DNA of 64,000 nucleotides, taken from the NCBI GenBank assembly GCA_049889095.1, contig JBLJFK010000003.1; one strand, written 5' to 3'. Shown here one piece after another: positions 28,362 through 36,870 of the stretch; positions within the stretch are counted from its first letter, which is position 1, and every line of letters begins with the position of its first letter. The DNA is from Ewingella sp049889095 (lineage in GTDB: Bacteria; Pseudomonadota; Gammaproteobacteria; Enterobacterales; Enterobacteriaceae). The translations under genes and the position numbers were made by a program. Below the pieces are notes generated by a model, which searched no databases, was not told the origin of the DNA, and saw only the letters and a list, made by a program, of their open reading frames with translations.

Positions 28362-28600
28362 AACCAGACTGCCGCAGGTGAGGGCAACGCTTCCTGATAC
28401 CCCCTTCTCAACAGCCAAAATCTGACAATGTTTCAGACGAGTTTCATCATAGTGTGATCCCACCGATAAAGTCAGAATGAAGCAAATTCTGCGCCACTTT
28501 ACGTCCTTTTTAACACGTCTGTACATTCTCCAAACTTATGCCAAAAATCTTTGTTTTAAGTCAATAAAGCACGGATTACAGCAGAAGGTATCTGACGTAA

Positions 28601-28649
28601 TGTCTATATATGGTGTGTATAGTGACAACCCAAACCCAATATGTAGCGT
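28601..28649 (+). promoter_or_regulatory. Candidate pair of NrdR boxes upstream of nrdD
   Basis: Two 16-mers resemble the NrdR box ACAC(A/T)ATATAT(A/T)GTGT: 28601-28616 (12/16) and 28634-28649 (13/16). Start-to-start distance is 33 bases, near the usual three helical turns. NrdR represses ribonucleotide reductase operons in enterics. Motif evidence only. Confidence 0.55.
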
Positions 28650-28722
28650 TTACCCGTAATTTACTCCGCATGAGGCTACAAGCCGTACGGAGCGCGGCAT
28701 AACGCATAAAAGGAGTAACATT

Positions 28723-30906
28723 GTGAAGGTAGACAACATGAAATCCGCACCCGCAGATAACTCCCGCCAGCAACCGATTGTTATCAAGCGGGACGGGTGT
28801 CAGGTTCCTTTCGATGAAGTTCTCATTAAGCAAGCAGTACAACGAGCGGCGATGGCTGCTGGTATCGATAGCGCTGAATATTGTACCCAGGTTGCCAGGG
28901 TAGTGACCGCAGGAATGCAGGGTAAAGCGCGGGTGGACATCAACGAGATCCAGGATGCAGTTGAAAACCAGCTGATGGCTGGACCGCACAAGAAACTGGC
29001 GCGCGCTTATATCGAATACCGCCACGACCGCGACGTCAAACGCGAGTTGCGCGGGCGCCTGAATCAGGAAATCCGTGGTCTGGTTGAACAAAGTAATTTG
29101 GCGCTGCTCAACGAGAATGCCAATAAAGACAGCAAAGTTATTCCTACCCAACGCGATCTGCTGGCTGGGATTGTTGCCAAGCATTATGCCAAACAACATA
29201 TGTTGCCGCGTGACATCGTGCTGGCGCATGAGCGTGGTGAGATTCACTATCACGATCTCGACTACTCACCGTTCTTCCCGATGTTCAATTGTATGTTGAT
29301 CGACCTGAAAGGCATGCTGACCCAGGGTTTCAAAATGGGTAATGCTGAAATCGATACGCCGAAGTCAATTTCAACCGCAACAGCCGTTACCGCTCAAATC
29401 ATCGCGCAGGTCGCCAGCCATATTTACGGCGGCACCACCATTAACCGAATCGACGAAGTACTGGCTCCTTTTGTGACCAAGAGTTTTAACAAACACAAAG
29501 CCGTCGCGCAGGAATGGAATATCGCCGACGCCGATAAATTCGCCCACAGCCGCACCGAAAAAGAGTGCTACGACGCCTTTCAGTCACTGGAATATGAAGT
29601 CAACACGCTGCACACCGCCAACGGCCAGACGCCGTTTGTCACCTTTGGTTTTGGTCTGGGTACCACCTGGGAATCGCGTTTAATTCAGCAATCTATTCTG
29701 CGTAACCGCATTGCCGGTCTCGGCAAAAACCGTAAAACCGCCGTGTTTCCAAAACTGGTGTTTGCCATCCGCGATGGTCTGAATCATAAAACCGGTGATG
29801 CCAACTACGACATCAAGCAGCTGGCGCTCGAATGTGCCAGCAAACGTATGTACCCGGATATTCTTAATTACGATCAGGTCGTGAAAGTCACCGGCTCGTT
29901 CAAAACGCCGATGGGCTGCCGCAGTTTTCTTGGCGTCTATGAAGAGAATGGCGAAATGATCCACGAAGGCCGCAATAATATCGGCGTGATCAGCCTGAAT
30001 CTGCCGCGCATCGCGCTGGAAGCCAAACGGGATGAAGCCGCTTTCTGGACACTGCTCGACCAACGTCTGTTGCTGGCCAAGAAAGCGCTGATGACCCGCA
30101 TCGCCCGGCTTGAGGGCGTCAAAGCGCGTGTTGCACCCATTCTTTATATGGAAGGTGCCTGCGGTGTGCGCCTGAAAGCCGACGACGATATTTCCGGTAT
30201 TTTCAAAAATGGCCGCGCCTCGATCTCCCTCGGGTATATCGGCGTGCACGAAACCATTAACGCGCTGTATGGCAACCAGACTCACGTCTTCGATGCCAGC
30301 CAGCTGCGTGAAAAAGCCGAAGCCATTGTTGGGCGCCTGAAAGACGCCACGGAGCAGTGGAAAGAAGAAACCGGCTACGGGTTTAGTCTCTACAGTACGC
30401 CAAGCGAAAACCTGTGCGACCGCTTCTGCCGCCTTGATGCCGCCGAATTCGGTCTGATCCCCGGCGTCACCGATAAAAGCTACTACACCAACAGCTTCCA
30501 TCTCGACGTGGAGAAAAAGGTCAATCCGTATGAAAAACTTGATTTCGAAGCGCCGTATCCGCCGCTGAGCAACGGCGGGTTCATCTGCTATGGAGAATAT
30601 CCGAACCTGCAACACAATCTGAAAGCGCTGGAAGACGTGTGGGACTACAGCTATTCCCGCGTACCTTATTACGGCACCAACACGCCGATTGATGAGTGCT
30701 ACGAATGCGGCTTCACCGGCGAGTTTGACTGTACCAGCAAAGGCTTTACCTGCCCGAAATGCGGTAACCACGAACCGTCACGTGTTTCCGTCACCCGCCG
30801 CGTTTGCGGCTATCTCGGCAGCCCTGATGCACGGCCATTTAACGCCGGTAAGCAGGAAGAGGTAAAACGCCGCGTGAAGCATTTAGGTAACGGACAGCTG
30901 GGTTAA
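28723..30906 (+). CDS. nrdD: Anaerobic ribonucleoside-triphosphate reductase NrdD
   Basis: The 727-residue product (E. coli 712) has an N-terminal ATP-cone and a 10-stranded barrel. A C-terminal zinc site (CYECGF and CPKCG) and the glycyl radical loop RVCGYL with Gly696 complete it. It makes dNTPs from NTPs without oxygen, using formate. The start is GTG 28723, which sits 8 bases after GGAG; ATG 28738 is too far from it. nrdG follows after a 170-base gap occupied by a palindromic repeat. Confidence 0.95.
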   Translation: MKVDNMKSAPADNSRQQPIVIKRDGCQVPFDEVLIKQAVQRAAMAAGIDSAEYCTQVARVVTAGMQGKARVDINEIQDAVENQLMAGPHKKLARAYIEYRHDRDVKRELRGRLNQEIRGLVEQSNLALLNENANKDSKVIPTQRDLLAGIVAKHYAKQHMLPRDIVLAHERGEIHYHDLDYSPFFPMFNCMLIDLKGMLTQGFKMGNAEIDTPKSISTATAVTAQIIAQVASHIYGGTTINRIDEVLAPFVTKSFNKHKAVAQEWNIADADKFAHSRTEKECYDAFQSLEYEVNTLHTANGQTPFVTFGFGLGTTWESRLIQQSILRNRIAGLGKNRKTAVFPKLVFAIRDGLNHKTGDANYDIKQLALECASKRMYPDILNYDQVVKVTGSFKTPMGCRSFLGVYEENGEMIHEGRNNIGVISLNLPRIALEAKRDEAAFWTLLDQRLLLAKKALMTRIARLEGVKARVAPILYMEGACGVRLKADDDISGIFKNGRASISLGYIGVHETINALYGNQTHVFDASQLREKAEAIVGRLKDATEQWKEETGYGFSLYSTPSENLCDRFCRLDAAEFGLIPGVTDKSYYTNSFHLDVEKKVNPYEKLDFEAPYPPLSNGGFICYGEYPNLQHNLKALEDVWDYSYSRVPYYGTNTPIDECYECGFTGEFDCTSKGFTCPKCGNHEPSRVSVTRRVCGYLGSPDARPFNAGKQEEVKRRVKHLGNGQLG

Positions 30907-30943
30907 GCTGGATTGATCTTACGACCTAACGATCGCGTTTGGT

Positions 30944-31067
30944 CAGCAGGCGTGATTGTCGCAGTCAATTTGGAGGCGACCAGCGCGGAAAAACCGGAGC
31001 GTACACGTAGTACGTGAGGATTTTGAGCACTGCACGAATCCAAAGTAGCAAGTAAAATAGCCTGCTG
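30944..31067 (+). repeat. Long imperfect palindromic intergenic repeat between nrdD and nrdG
   Basis: Outer arms CAGCAGGC / GCCTGCTG and inner pairs such as TTTGGA / TCCAAA enclose a central palindrome GCGTACACGTAGTACGT. This resembles the long palindromic repeats of Yersinia/Serratia (YPAL-like), but I could not compare copies. It is transcribed within the nrdDG operon. Confidence 0.6.
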
Positions 31068-31076
31068 GGAAAACTC

Positions 31077-31541
31077 ATGAATTATCATACATATTATCCG
31101 GTGGATGTGGTCAACGGCCCGGGAACGCGCTGCGTCCTGTTCGTTTCCGGCTGCGTCCATGAATGCCGCGGGTGCTACAACAAAAGTACCTGGCGGCTGG
31201 ATTCGGGCCAACCCTTTACGCAGGAAGAGGAAAACCGGATCATCGCCAATCTGCAAGATACTGTGATCCCGCGCCAGGGGTTGACGCTTTCCGGCGGCGA
31301 CCCGCTGCATCCGCAAAACCTGTCGGCTATACGCCAGCTTTTACTTCGTGTGCAGGCTGAATGTCCGGGCAAAGACGTGTGGATGTGGACGGGTTATACA
31401 CTTGATGAACTGACGCCAGAGCAGCAAGCGGTGATCGCGTTGATCAATGTGCTGGTCGACGGCAAATTCGTGCAGGATCTGAAAGATCCGTCACTGATTT
31501 GGCGCGGTAGCAGTAATCAGGTGATTCATTATTTGCGTTGA
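31077..31541 (+). CDS. nrdG: Anaerobic ribonucleotide reductase activase NrdG
   Basis: The 154-residue radical-SAM enzyme has the cluster motif CVHECRGC (CX3CX2C) near residue 26 and the SAM-binding GGDPL motif. It generates the glycyl radical on NrdD. Length matches E. coli (154). It is the second gene of nrdDG and is followed by a terminator. Confidence 0.95.
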   Translation: MNYHTYYPVDVVNGPGTRCVLFVSGCVHECRGCYNKSTWRLDSGQPFTQEEENRIIANLQDTVIPRQGLTLSGGDPLHPQNLSAIRQLLLRVQAECPGKDVWMWTGYTLDELTPEQQAVIALINVLVDGKFVQDLKDPSLIWRGSSNQVIHYLR

Positions 31542-31555
31542 AGATTGCAGAGTGT

Positions 31556-31583
31556 AGTAAGGGGAGAATTCATTCCCCTTTTA
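31556..31583 (+). terminator. Terminator after nrdG
   Basis: AAGGGGA / TCCCCTT hairpin with T run (CCCCTTTTACG), 14 bases after the nrdG stop and immediately before the convergent ccdB. Confidence 0.8.
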
Positions 31584-31586
31584 CGC

Positions 31587-31901
31587 TCAAATGCCATTCA
31601 ATAAGAAATCAAAAGCATTTTTAACTTCATAGATTTCCCCGTCCAACTGCCTCACCCATTTGCCCACTTCTCTCTGTGGGACGCCTCCCAACATATGGGT
31701 CATCGCCACATAGTGCTGATGTTTGATTTTCAGCAATGGGCAAAGCTTCTTAGGCGGAAAATCAGCAAACCTTGCCAACGACACCAAGGGTACCATCACT
31801 GAATTACCGTATCCCTTCGCCAAAGGATGGTGAATATTCAACAGATACGGGTAGGCTGCTTTCCCCCCACCGGCATTTTCATAAATAGCGTACTGATCCA
31901 T
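31587..31901 (-). CDS. ccdB: CcdB-family toxin (DNA gyrase poison)
   Basis: The 104-residue product aligns with F-plasmid CcdB (101). It begins MDQYAIYEN, has a central MVPLVSLARF resembling VIPLASARLL, and ends VKNAFDFLLNGI resembling the CcdB tail. CcdB traps gyrase on DNA. The final W-G-I of F CcdB, needed for gyrase binding, is N-G-I here, so toxicity is not assured. ATG 31901 overlaps the ccdA stop by one base; an in-frame TTG lies just before it. Confidence 0.85.
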   Translation of the reverse strand: MDQYAIYENAGGGKAAYPYLLNIHHPLAKGYGNSVMVPLVSLARFADFPPKKLCPLLKIKHQHYVAMTHMLGGVPQREVGKWVRQLDGEIYEVKNAFDFLLNGI

Positions 31902-32062
31902 CAAAATGCCCGTTGATAGTCAGAGAAAGAGCCATTTTCTTCGGCATATTTTTTGATTGCCTCAATCCCTTTTTGATTTTCCCGTTGCCATTTTTCCGCG
32001 GGCGTTCCCTGCAATTGTGCAGCGGGTAACTCGTTGAATTTCCTGTTCTGTGCTTTTGTCAT
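31901..32062 (-). CDS. ccdA: CcdA-like antitoxin, short form
   Basis: A 53-residue frame begins MTKAQNRKFN. Its C-terminal half, AEKWQRENQKGIE and the ENGSFSD motif, matches the CcdB-binding tail of CcdA (F CcdA: 72 residues, RWKVENQEGM and NGSFAD). The N-terminal ribbon-helix-helix part is shortened to about 20 residues, and an in-frame TAA just upstream excludes a longer start. An AAGGA site precedes the ATG. The stop overlaps the ccdB start, which indicates coupling. Autoregulation may be altered by the short DNA-binding part. Confidence 0.8.
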   Translation of the reverse strand: MTKAQNRKFNELPAAQLQGTPAEKWQRENQKGIEAIKKYAEENGSFSDYQRAF

Positions 32063-32173
32063 ACGGAGTCCTTATGTAATTAGAATTTAAATTCCCTCGC
32101 AGCAAACAGAGTATAATTTGTACTCCATCATGGGTAAATGAACAAATCATATCCCTGCGAGACCTATTCCAAC

Positions 32174-32213
32174 TCTTCACCTCCCTGCAATCCGATCTTC
32201 ACCAAACTGTCAC
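32174..32213 (+). promoter_or_regulatory. Tandem Pho boxes upstream of phnF
   Basis: Four 7-base units lie exactly 11 bases apart: TCTTCAC (32174), CTGCAAT (32185), TCTTCAC (32196) and CTGTCAC (32207). They resemble the PhoB repeat CTGTCAT with 11-base periodicity, that is, two Pho boxes. They lie about 115 bases before phnF. The intervening 32063-32173 stretch has no other element that I recognise. Confidence 0.72.
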
Positions 32214-32329
32214 CTAATTCCGCCATTCTGATGCCAACACCGAACCGAGGTTGACATCATGCTCTTCTATCAACACCTCAATCTGATCCCTTCCTTTGCC
32301 CGTCTGAACCGTGCGAGGTACTCATTGTG

Positions 32330-33055
32330 ATGCACTTATCTAGACCTCTGACCAGTCATACCACTGTCTATCAACAGATCGCTGCCGAGCTGGAACATGA
32401 GCTGCGTAATGGCTACCGCTGCGGCGATTATCTGCCGCCGGAACAACAACTGGCCGAGCGCTTTCAGGTCAACCGCCACACTCTGCGCCGCGCAGTGGAC
32501 GAACTGGTCGAACGCGGCTGGCTACAGCGCCGTCAGGGCGTGGGCACGCTGGTGCTGATGCGTCCTTACGATTACCCGCTGCATTCGCAGGCCCGCTTTA
32601 GCCAGAATCTGCTCGACCAGGGCAGTCACCCAACCAGCGAACGTCTGCTGGCGGTGCTGCGCCCTTGCACTGACCATGTCGCCACTGCGCTATCACGTCA
32701 GGAAGGCGACACCATTATTCATCTGCGCACTCTGCGCCGGGTCAATGGCGTACCGGTTTGCGTCATCGATCACTATTTGCCCGATCTCGACTGGTGGCCG
32801 TCGCTCCAGAATTTCCACAGCGGTTCTCTGCACGGCTTCATCCGTGACGAAATTAAACAATCTCTCAGCCGCCGGACGACACGCATTAGCGCCCGCCGCG
32901 CACTGGCGAAAGAGAGCAAGTTACTCGAAATCGTACCGCAGGCCGCGCTGCTCTGTGTGCGTACTCTGAATACCTGTGACGACAGCGATCGCGTGGCGGA
33001 ATACTCCGTCAGCCTGACGCGCGCCGACATGATTGAACTCACGATGGAGCACTAA
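32330..33055 (+). CDS. phnF: PhnF, GntR-family regulator of phosphonate genes
   Basis: The 241-residue product (same length as E. coli PhnF) has an N-terminal GntR winged helix with RFQVNRHTLRRAVDELVERGW and a C-terminal UTRA ligand domain. It is the first gene of the C-P lyase operon here. ATG 32330 matches MHLS of E. coli; GTG 32327 is possible and slightly better spaced from GAGG. Its stop is directly followed by phnG. It probably represses the operon, but the ligand is unknown. Confidence 0.93.
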   Translation: MHLSRPLTSHTTVYQQIAAELEHELRNGYRCGDYLPPEQQLAERFQVNRHTLRRAVDELVERGWLQRRQGVGTLVLMRPYDYPLHSQARFSQNLLDQGSHPTSERLLAVLRPCTDHVATALSRQEGDTIIHLRTLRRVNGVPVCVIDHYLPDLDWWPSLQNFHSGSLHGFIRDEIKQSLSRRTTRISARRALAKESKLLEIVPQAALLCVRTLNTCDDSDRVAEYSVSLTRADMIELTMEH

Positions 33056-33499
33056 ATGGATACCCTGAAAAACCGCCAGCGCTGGATGTCGATACTGGCC
33101 CACAGCCGGCCGGATGAGCTTTTAGCCCACTGGCAGCCGTTGAATTTGTCTCCGCAGTTTGAACGGCTGCGGGCTGCTGAAACCGGCCTGACCCAGCTTC
33201 AGGGCCGCATGGGCGGTACCGGTAAACGTTTCGTTATGGGTGATATGACGGTCACCCGCGCCGTCGTTCAGCTCGATTCCGGCGTCTACGGCTACAGCTA
33301 TGTCACCGGCCGCAACAAACCTCATGCCGAACTTTGCGCGGTGATCGACGCCCTGTTACAGGTTCACGGCATGGACGAGCTGCTGCATAAAACGATCATT
33401 GCCCCGCTGGCGGCAACTCAACAGGCACGCCGAGAAAGGCGCGCACGTGAAGTGGCTGCCAGCCGCGTCGACTTCTTCACTCTGGTTCGCGGAGAATAA
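33056..33499 (+). CDS. phnG: C-P lyase core subunit PhnG
   Basis: The 147-residue product (E. coli 150) belongs to the PhnG family; the segment HAELCAVIDALLQ is recognisable. PhnG is part of the PhnGHIJ core, which transfers the phosphonate onto ribose of ATP. The start codon follows the phnF stop with no gap, and phnH begins 3 bases after its stop. Confidence 0.93.
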   Translation: MDTLKNRQRWMSILAHSRPDELLAHWQPLNLSPQFERLRAAETGLTQLQGRMGGTGKRFVMGDMTVTRAVVQLDSGVYGYSYVTGRNKPHAELCAVIDALLQVHGMDELLHKTIIAPLAATQQARRERRAREVAASRVDFFTLVRGE

Positions 33500-33502
33500 T
33501 CC

Positions 33503-34084
33503 ATGACACTTGTTGCCAGTTTTCAACACCCGGTGGCTGACGCCCAGTTCAGCTTCCGCCGTATTTTAAAAGCCCTGAGTGAGCCAGGTATCTGCGTCAC
33601 ATTGCCCGCAATGGCAGGCTTTGGAGCGCTCGGCTCAGCCAGCGCCTGCGTGCTACTGACGCTGATTGATCAGGACACGCCGCTGTGGATAAGCCGCTCA
33701 CTCAACGACGATATTCTGCGCAAGAATCTGCGTTTCCATACCGGTGCGCTGCTGACTGAAGACCCGTCATCAGTCAGCTTTGCGCTGACGGATCCGGCGC
33801 TCGACAACGCGACGCTGATGGCTTTCGCCTGCGGTGATGAAATGTCACCGGAGCTGTCGACCAGCGTTATTGTGCAGCTTGAAAGCTTATCCGGCGGAAC
33901 GCCGCTGCGACTTACCGGCCCCGGTATTGAATCCGAACGGGTCGTCACCCTAACGCTGCCGGATGCGGTGCGTGATTACCTGCTGAACCGTCCTCATCGT
34001 TTTCCGCTCGGTCTGGACTTTATGTTCACCTGCGGTGATGAACTCATTGCGCTGCCGCGTACTACACGCGTGGAGGTTTGCTGA
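33503..34084 (+). CDS. phnH: C-P lyase core subunit PhnH
   Basis: The 193-residue product matches PhnH (E. coli 194), with FRRILKALSEPG near the N terminus and LPRTTRVEV at the C terminus. It is a structural subunit of the C-P lyase core, homodimeric in the complex. Its stop codon overlaps the phnI start by one base. Confidence 0.93.
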   Translation: MTLVASFQHPVADAQFSFRRILKALSEPGICVTLPAMAGFGALGSASACVLLTLIDQDTPLWISRSLNDDILRKNLRFHTGALLTEDPSSVSFALTDPALDNATLMAFACGDEMSPELSTSVIVQLESLSGGTPLRLTGPGIESERVVTLTLPDAVRDYLLNRPHRFPLGLDFMFTCGDELIALPRTTRVEVC

Positions 34085-35181
34085 TGTACGTAGCCGTTAA
34101 AGGGGGCGAAAAAGCCATTGTGGCTGCCCATCAGTTGCTGGCGCAAGAGCGCCGTGGCAATCCCGATGTACAGGCGCTGGGTTGCGACCAGATTGAACAA
34201 CAGCTGGGTCTGGCCGTTGACCGCGTGATGAGCGAAGGCGGAATTTATGACCGCGAGCTGGCCGCGCTGGCCATTAAGCAGTCCGGCGGGGATTTGGTGG
34301 AAGCAATTTTCCTGCTGCGCGCCTACCGCACCACGCTGCCACGCCTGGCCACCAGCCAGCCTCTGGACACCAAAAATATGCGCCTTGAGCGACGTATTTC
34401 TGCTGTTTACAAAGACTTGCCCGGTGGGCAAGTACTCGGGCCGACCTATGACTATACCCACCGCCTGCTGGATTTCGCCCTGCTGGCGGAAGGTGAAGCG
34501 CCGCTTACACCGCTGGCCGACGAAACCCTGCCGGACAACTGCAGCCACGTGTTCGATCTGCTGACCCGCCAGCAATTGGCGGTGCAGGAGGAGGATGATG
34601 GTTCTGAACCGGAAGATATCACTCGCACACCACCGGTTTATCCAGCTTCTCGCGCCGCCCGTCTACAACAACTGGTACGCGGCGACGAAGGTTTTTTGCT
34701 GTCGCTGAGTTATTCCACTCAGCGCGGTTATGGCCGTACTCACCCGTTTGCCGGTGAAATTCGAACCGGCTGGCTGACGGTGGAAATCGTGCCGGAAGAG
34801 TTAGGTTTTGCGATCGATATCGGCGAGATCCTGCTGACCGAGTGCGAAATGGTGAACGGTTTTGTGACGCCAGAGGATAAACCGCCGCACTTCACCCGCG
34901 GTTACGGACTGGTATTTGGCCGCGCTGAACGCAAAGCCATGTCAATGTCGCTGGTCGATCGTGCGTTGCAGACCAAAGAGTACGATGAGCAGATTAGCAG
35001 CCCGGCGCAGGATGAAGAGTTTGTTCTGTCGCACGCCGATAACGTCGAAGCCGCCGGTTTTGTTTCCCATCTCAAACTGCCGCACTACGTCGATTTCCAG
35101 GCAGAACTGGAACTGCTGAAGCGCCTGCGCCAGCAGTATGATGCATCATCATCACAGGATCCCGACAATGAAAAACAGTGA
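34084..35181 (+). CDS. phnI: C-P lyase nucleosidase subunit PhnI
   Basis: The 365-residue product (E. coli 354) starts MYVAVKGGEKAI. PhnI displaces adenine from ATP with the phosphonate, helped by PhnG, PhnH and PhnL. GGAGG sits before ATG 34084; an in-frame TTG at 34078 is not needed. A His-rich segment near the C terminus (about residues 352-357 by overlap with the phnJ 5' end) is read as QQYDASSSQDPDN in this frame. It overlaps phnJ by 14 bases. Confidence 0.94.
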   Translation: MYVAVKGGEKAIVAAHQLLAQERRGNPDVQALGCDQIEQQLGLAVDRVMSEGGIYDRELAALAIKQSGGDLVEAIFLLRAYRTTLPRLATSQPLDTKNMRLERRISAVYKDLPGGQVLGPTYDYTHRLLDFALLAEGEAPLTPLADETLPDNCSHVFDLLTRQQLAVQEEDDGSEPEDITRTPPVYPASRAARLQQLVRGDEGFLLSLSYSTQRGYGRTHPFAGEIRTGWLTVEIVPEELGFAIDIGEILLTECEMVNGFVTPEDKPPHFTRGYGLVFGRAERKAMSMSLVDRALQTKEYDEQISSPAQDEEFVLSHADNVEAAGFVSHLKLPHYVDFQAELELLKRLRQQYDASSSQDPDNEKQ

Positions 35182-36049
35182 ACCCAACGCGCCGATTATC
35201 GCGGGTTATAACCATGGTTATCTCGATGAGCAGACCAAACGCATGATCCGCCGTGGCATTTTGAAAGCCGTGGCGATCCCCGGTTATCAGGTGCCCTTTG
35301 CCGGACGTGAAATGCCGATGCCTTATGGCTGGGGCACCGGTGGGATCCAGCTGACGGCCAGCGTGATCGGCCAACAAGATGTGCTGAAAGTCATCGATCA
35401 GGGCGCCGACGACACCACCAATGCAGTGTCGATCCGCAAATTCTTCCAGAGCGTCGCTGGCGTGAAAACCACGGAAAAAACCGTCGATGCGACCCTGATC
35501 CAGACCCGTCACCGCATTCCGGAAACGCCACTGGCTGAAGATCAGATCCTTATTTTCCAGGTGCCGATCCCCGAGCCGCTGCGCTTTATCGAACCGCGCG
35601 AAACCGAAACCCGCAAAATGCACGCGCTGGAAGAGTACGGCGTGATGCAGGTGAAGCTGTATGAAGACATCGCCCGCTTCGGCCACATCGCGACCACTTA
35701 CGCTTATCCGGTGAAAGTGAATGATCGCTACGTGATGGATCCGTCACCGATCCCGAAATTTGATAACCCGAAAATGCACATGATGCCTGCGCTGCAACTG
35801 TTCGGTGCCGGCCGTGAAAAACGAATCTACGCGCTACCACCGTTCACCAAGGTGGAGAGTCTGGACTTCGACGATCACCCCTTCACCGTGCAGCAGTGGG
35901 ACGAACCCTGTGCCATTTGCGGCTCGCGCCACAGTTATCTCGACGAAGTGGTGCTCGATGACCTCGGCAACCGCATGTTCGTCTGCTCAGATACCGACTA
36001 CTGCGCCCAGCAAGTTGAGCAACAGACTTCCAACGAGGTTAACCACTGA
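35168..36049 (+). CDS. phnJ: C-P lyase radical-SAM subunit PhnJ
   Basis: The 293-residue product (E. coli 281) is very similar to PhnJ: YLDEQTKRMIRRGILKAV, PYGWGTGGIQLTASVIG, and the cysteine cluster region EPCAICGS with CSDTDYC. These hold the four cysteines for the 4Fe-4S cluster and catalysis. It breaks the C-P bond of ribose phosphonates. ATG 35168 (MKNSEPNAP) is preferred; the frame extends 10 codons up into phnI, giving a His-rich stretch that is probably untranslated in this frame. Confidence 0.94.
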   Translation: MKNSEPNAPIIAGYNHGYLDEQTKRMIRRGILKAVAIPGYQVPFAGREMPMPYGWGTGGIQLTASVIGQQDVLKVIDQGADDTTNAVSIRKFFQSVAGVKTTEKTVDATLIQTRHRIPETPLAEDQILIFQVPIPEPLRFIEPRETETRKMHALEEYGVMQVKLYEDIARFGHIATTYAYPVKVNDRYVMDPSPIPKFDNPKMHMMPALQLFGAGREKRIYALPPFTKVESLDFDDHPFTVQQWDEPCAICGSRHSYLDEVVLDDLGNRMFVCSDTDYCAQQVEQQTSNEVNH

Positions 36050-36840
36050 TGACCACTCCATTACATCTCATCGCTGAACCGCTGCTGTCGGTCAACAATC
36101 TGACCCATCTGTATGCACCCGGCAAAGGCTTCACTGACGTTTCATTCGATCTCTATCCGGGAGAAGTGCTGGGCATTGTCGGCGAATCTGGCTCGGGGAA
36201 AACCACGTTGTTGCAGTCGATTTCAGCCCGTCTCGCTCCGCAACAAGGCAACGTTATCTACAATAACGGCCAGCAACCGGCACGTTCGTTATACGAAATG
36301 CCGGAAAGCGATCGTCGTCGTCTATTACGTACTGACTGGGGCGTGGTGCACCAACATCCGATGGACGGCCTGCGCCGCTCGGTCTCGGCGGGCGGCAACA
36401 TCGGCGAACGCCTGATGGCAATCGGTGAGCGCAACTACGGCGAGATCCGTAAACAAGCCACGCAATGGCTGGAAGATGTTGAGATCCCGGTATCCCGTCT
36501 GGACGACCTGCCGACTACCTTCTCCGGCGGTATGCAGCAACGCCTGCAAATTGCCCGCAATCTGGTGACTCACCCACGGCTGGTGTTTATGGATGAGCCG
36601 ACCGGCGGCCTCGATGTCTCGGTGCAAGCGCGTCTGCTGGATCTGCTGCGTACTCTGGTGGTGGAAATGCAACTGGCGGTGGTGATTGTCACCCACGATT
36701 TAGGCGTTGCCCGCTTGCTGGCCCATCGTTTGTTGGTGATGAGGCAGGGTCAGGTGGTGGAAAGTGGTTTAACTGACCGCGTACTCGACGATCCGCACCA
36801 TCCGTATACGCAGCTTCTCGTTTCTTCCGTGCTGTCTTAA
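36049..36840 (+). CDS. phnK: C-P lyase ATP-binding subunit PhnK
   Basis: A 263-residue ABC-type ATPase (E. coli 252): Walker A GESGSGKTTL, signature FSGGMQQR, Walker B VFMDEPTGG. PhnK binds the PhnGHIJ core through PhnJ and with PhnL drives the reaction. The start overlaps the phnJ stop (ATGA). Confidence 0.93.
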   Translation: MTTPLHLIAEPLLSVNNLTHLYAPGKGFTDVSFDLYPGEVLGIVGESGSGKTTLLQSISARLAPQQGNVIYNNGQQPARSLYEMPESDRRRLLRTDWGVVHQHPMDGLRRSVSAGGNIGERLMAIGERNYGEIRKQATQWLEDVEIPVSRLDDLPTTFSGGMQQRLQIARNLVTHPRLVFMDEPTGGLDVSVQARLLDLLRTLVVEMQLAVVIVTHDLGVARLLAHRLLVMRQGQVVESGLTDRVLDDPHHPYTQLLVSSVLS

Positions 36841-36870
36841 CTCCCCCGACGTTCTTGAAGAGTGACCAAA

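Noticed and set aside
31962..32180. 72-codon reverse frame overlapping ccdA
   Set aside because: It is out of frame with the clear CcdA homology, and its start has no ribosome site.
35138..35167. His-rich N-terminal extension of phnJ (MMHHHH)
   Set aside because: It lies inside phnI without a ribosome site for it, and PhnJ homologues start near residue 11 of this frame. The His run is coincidental.
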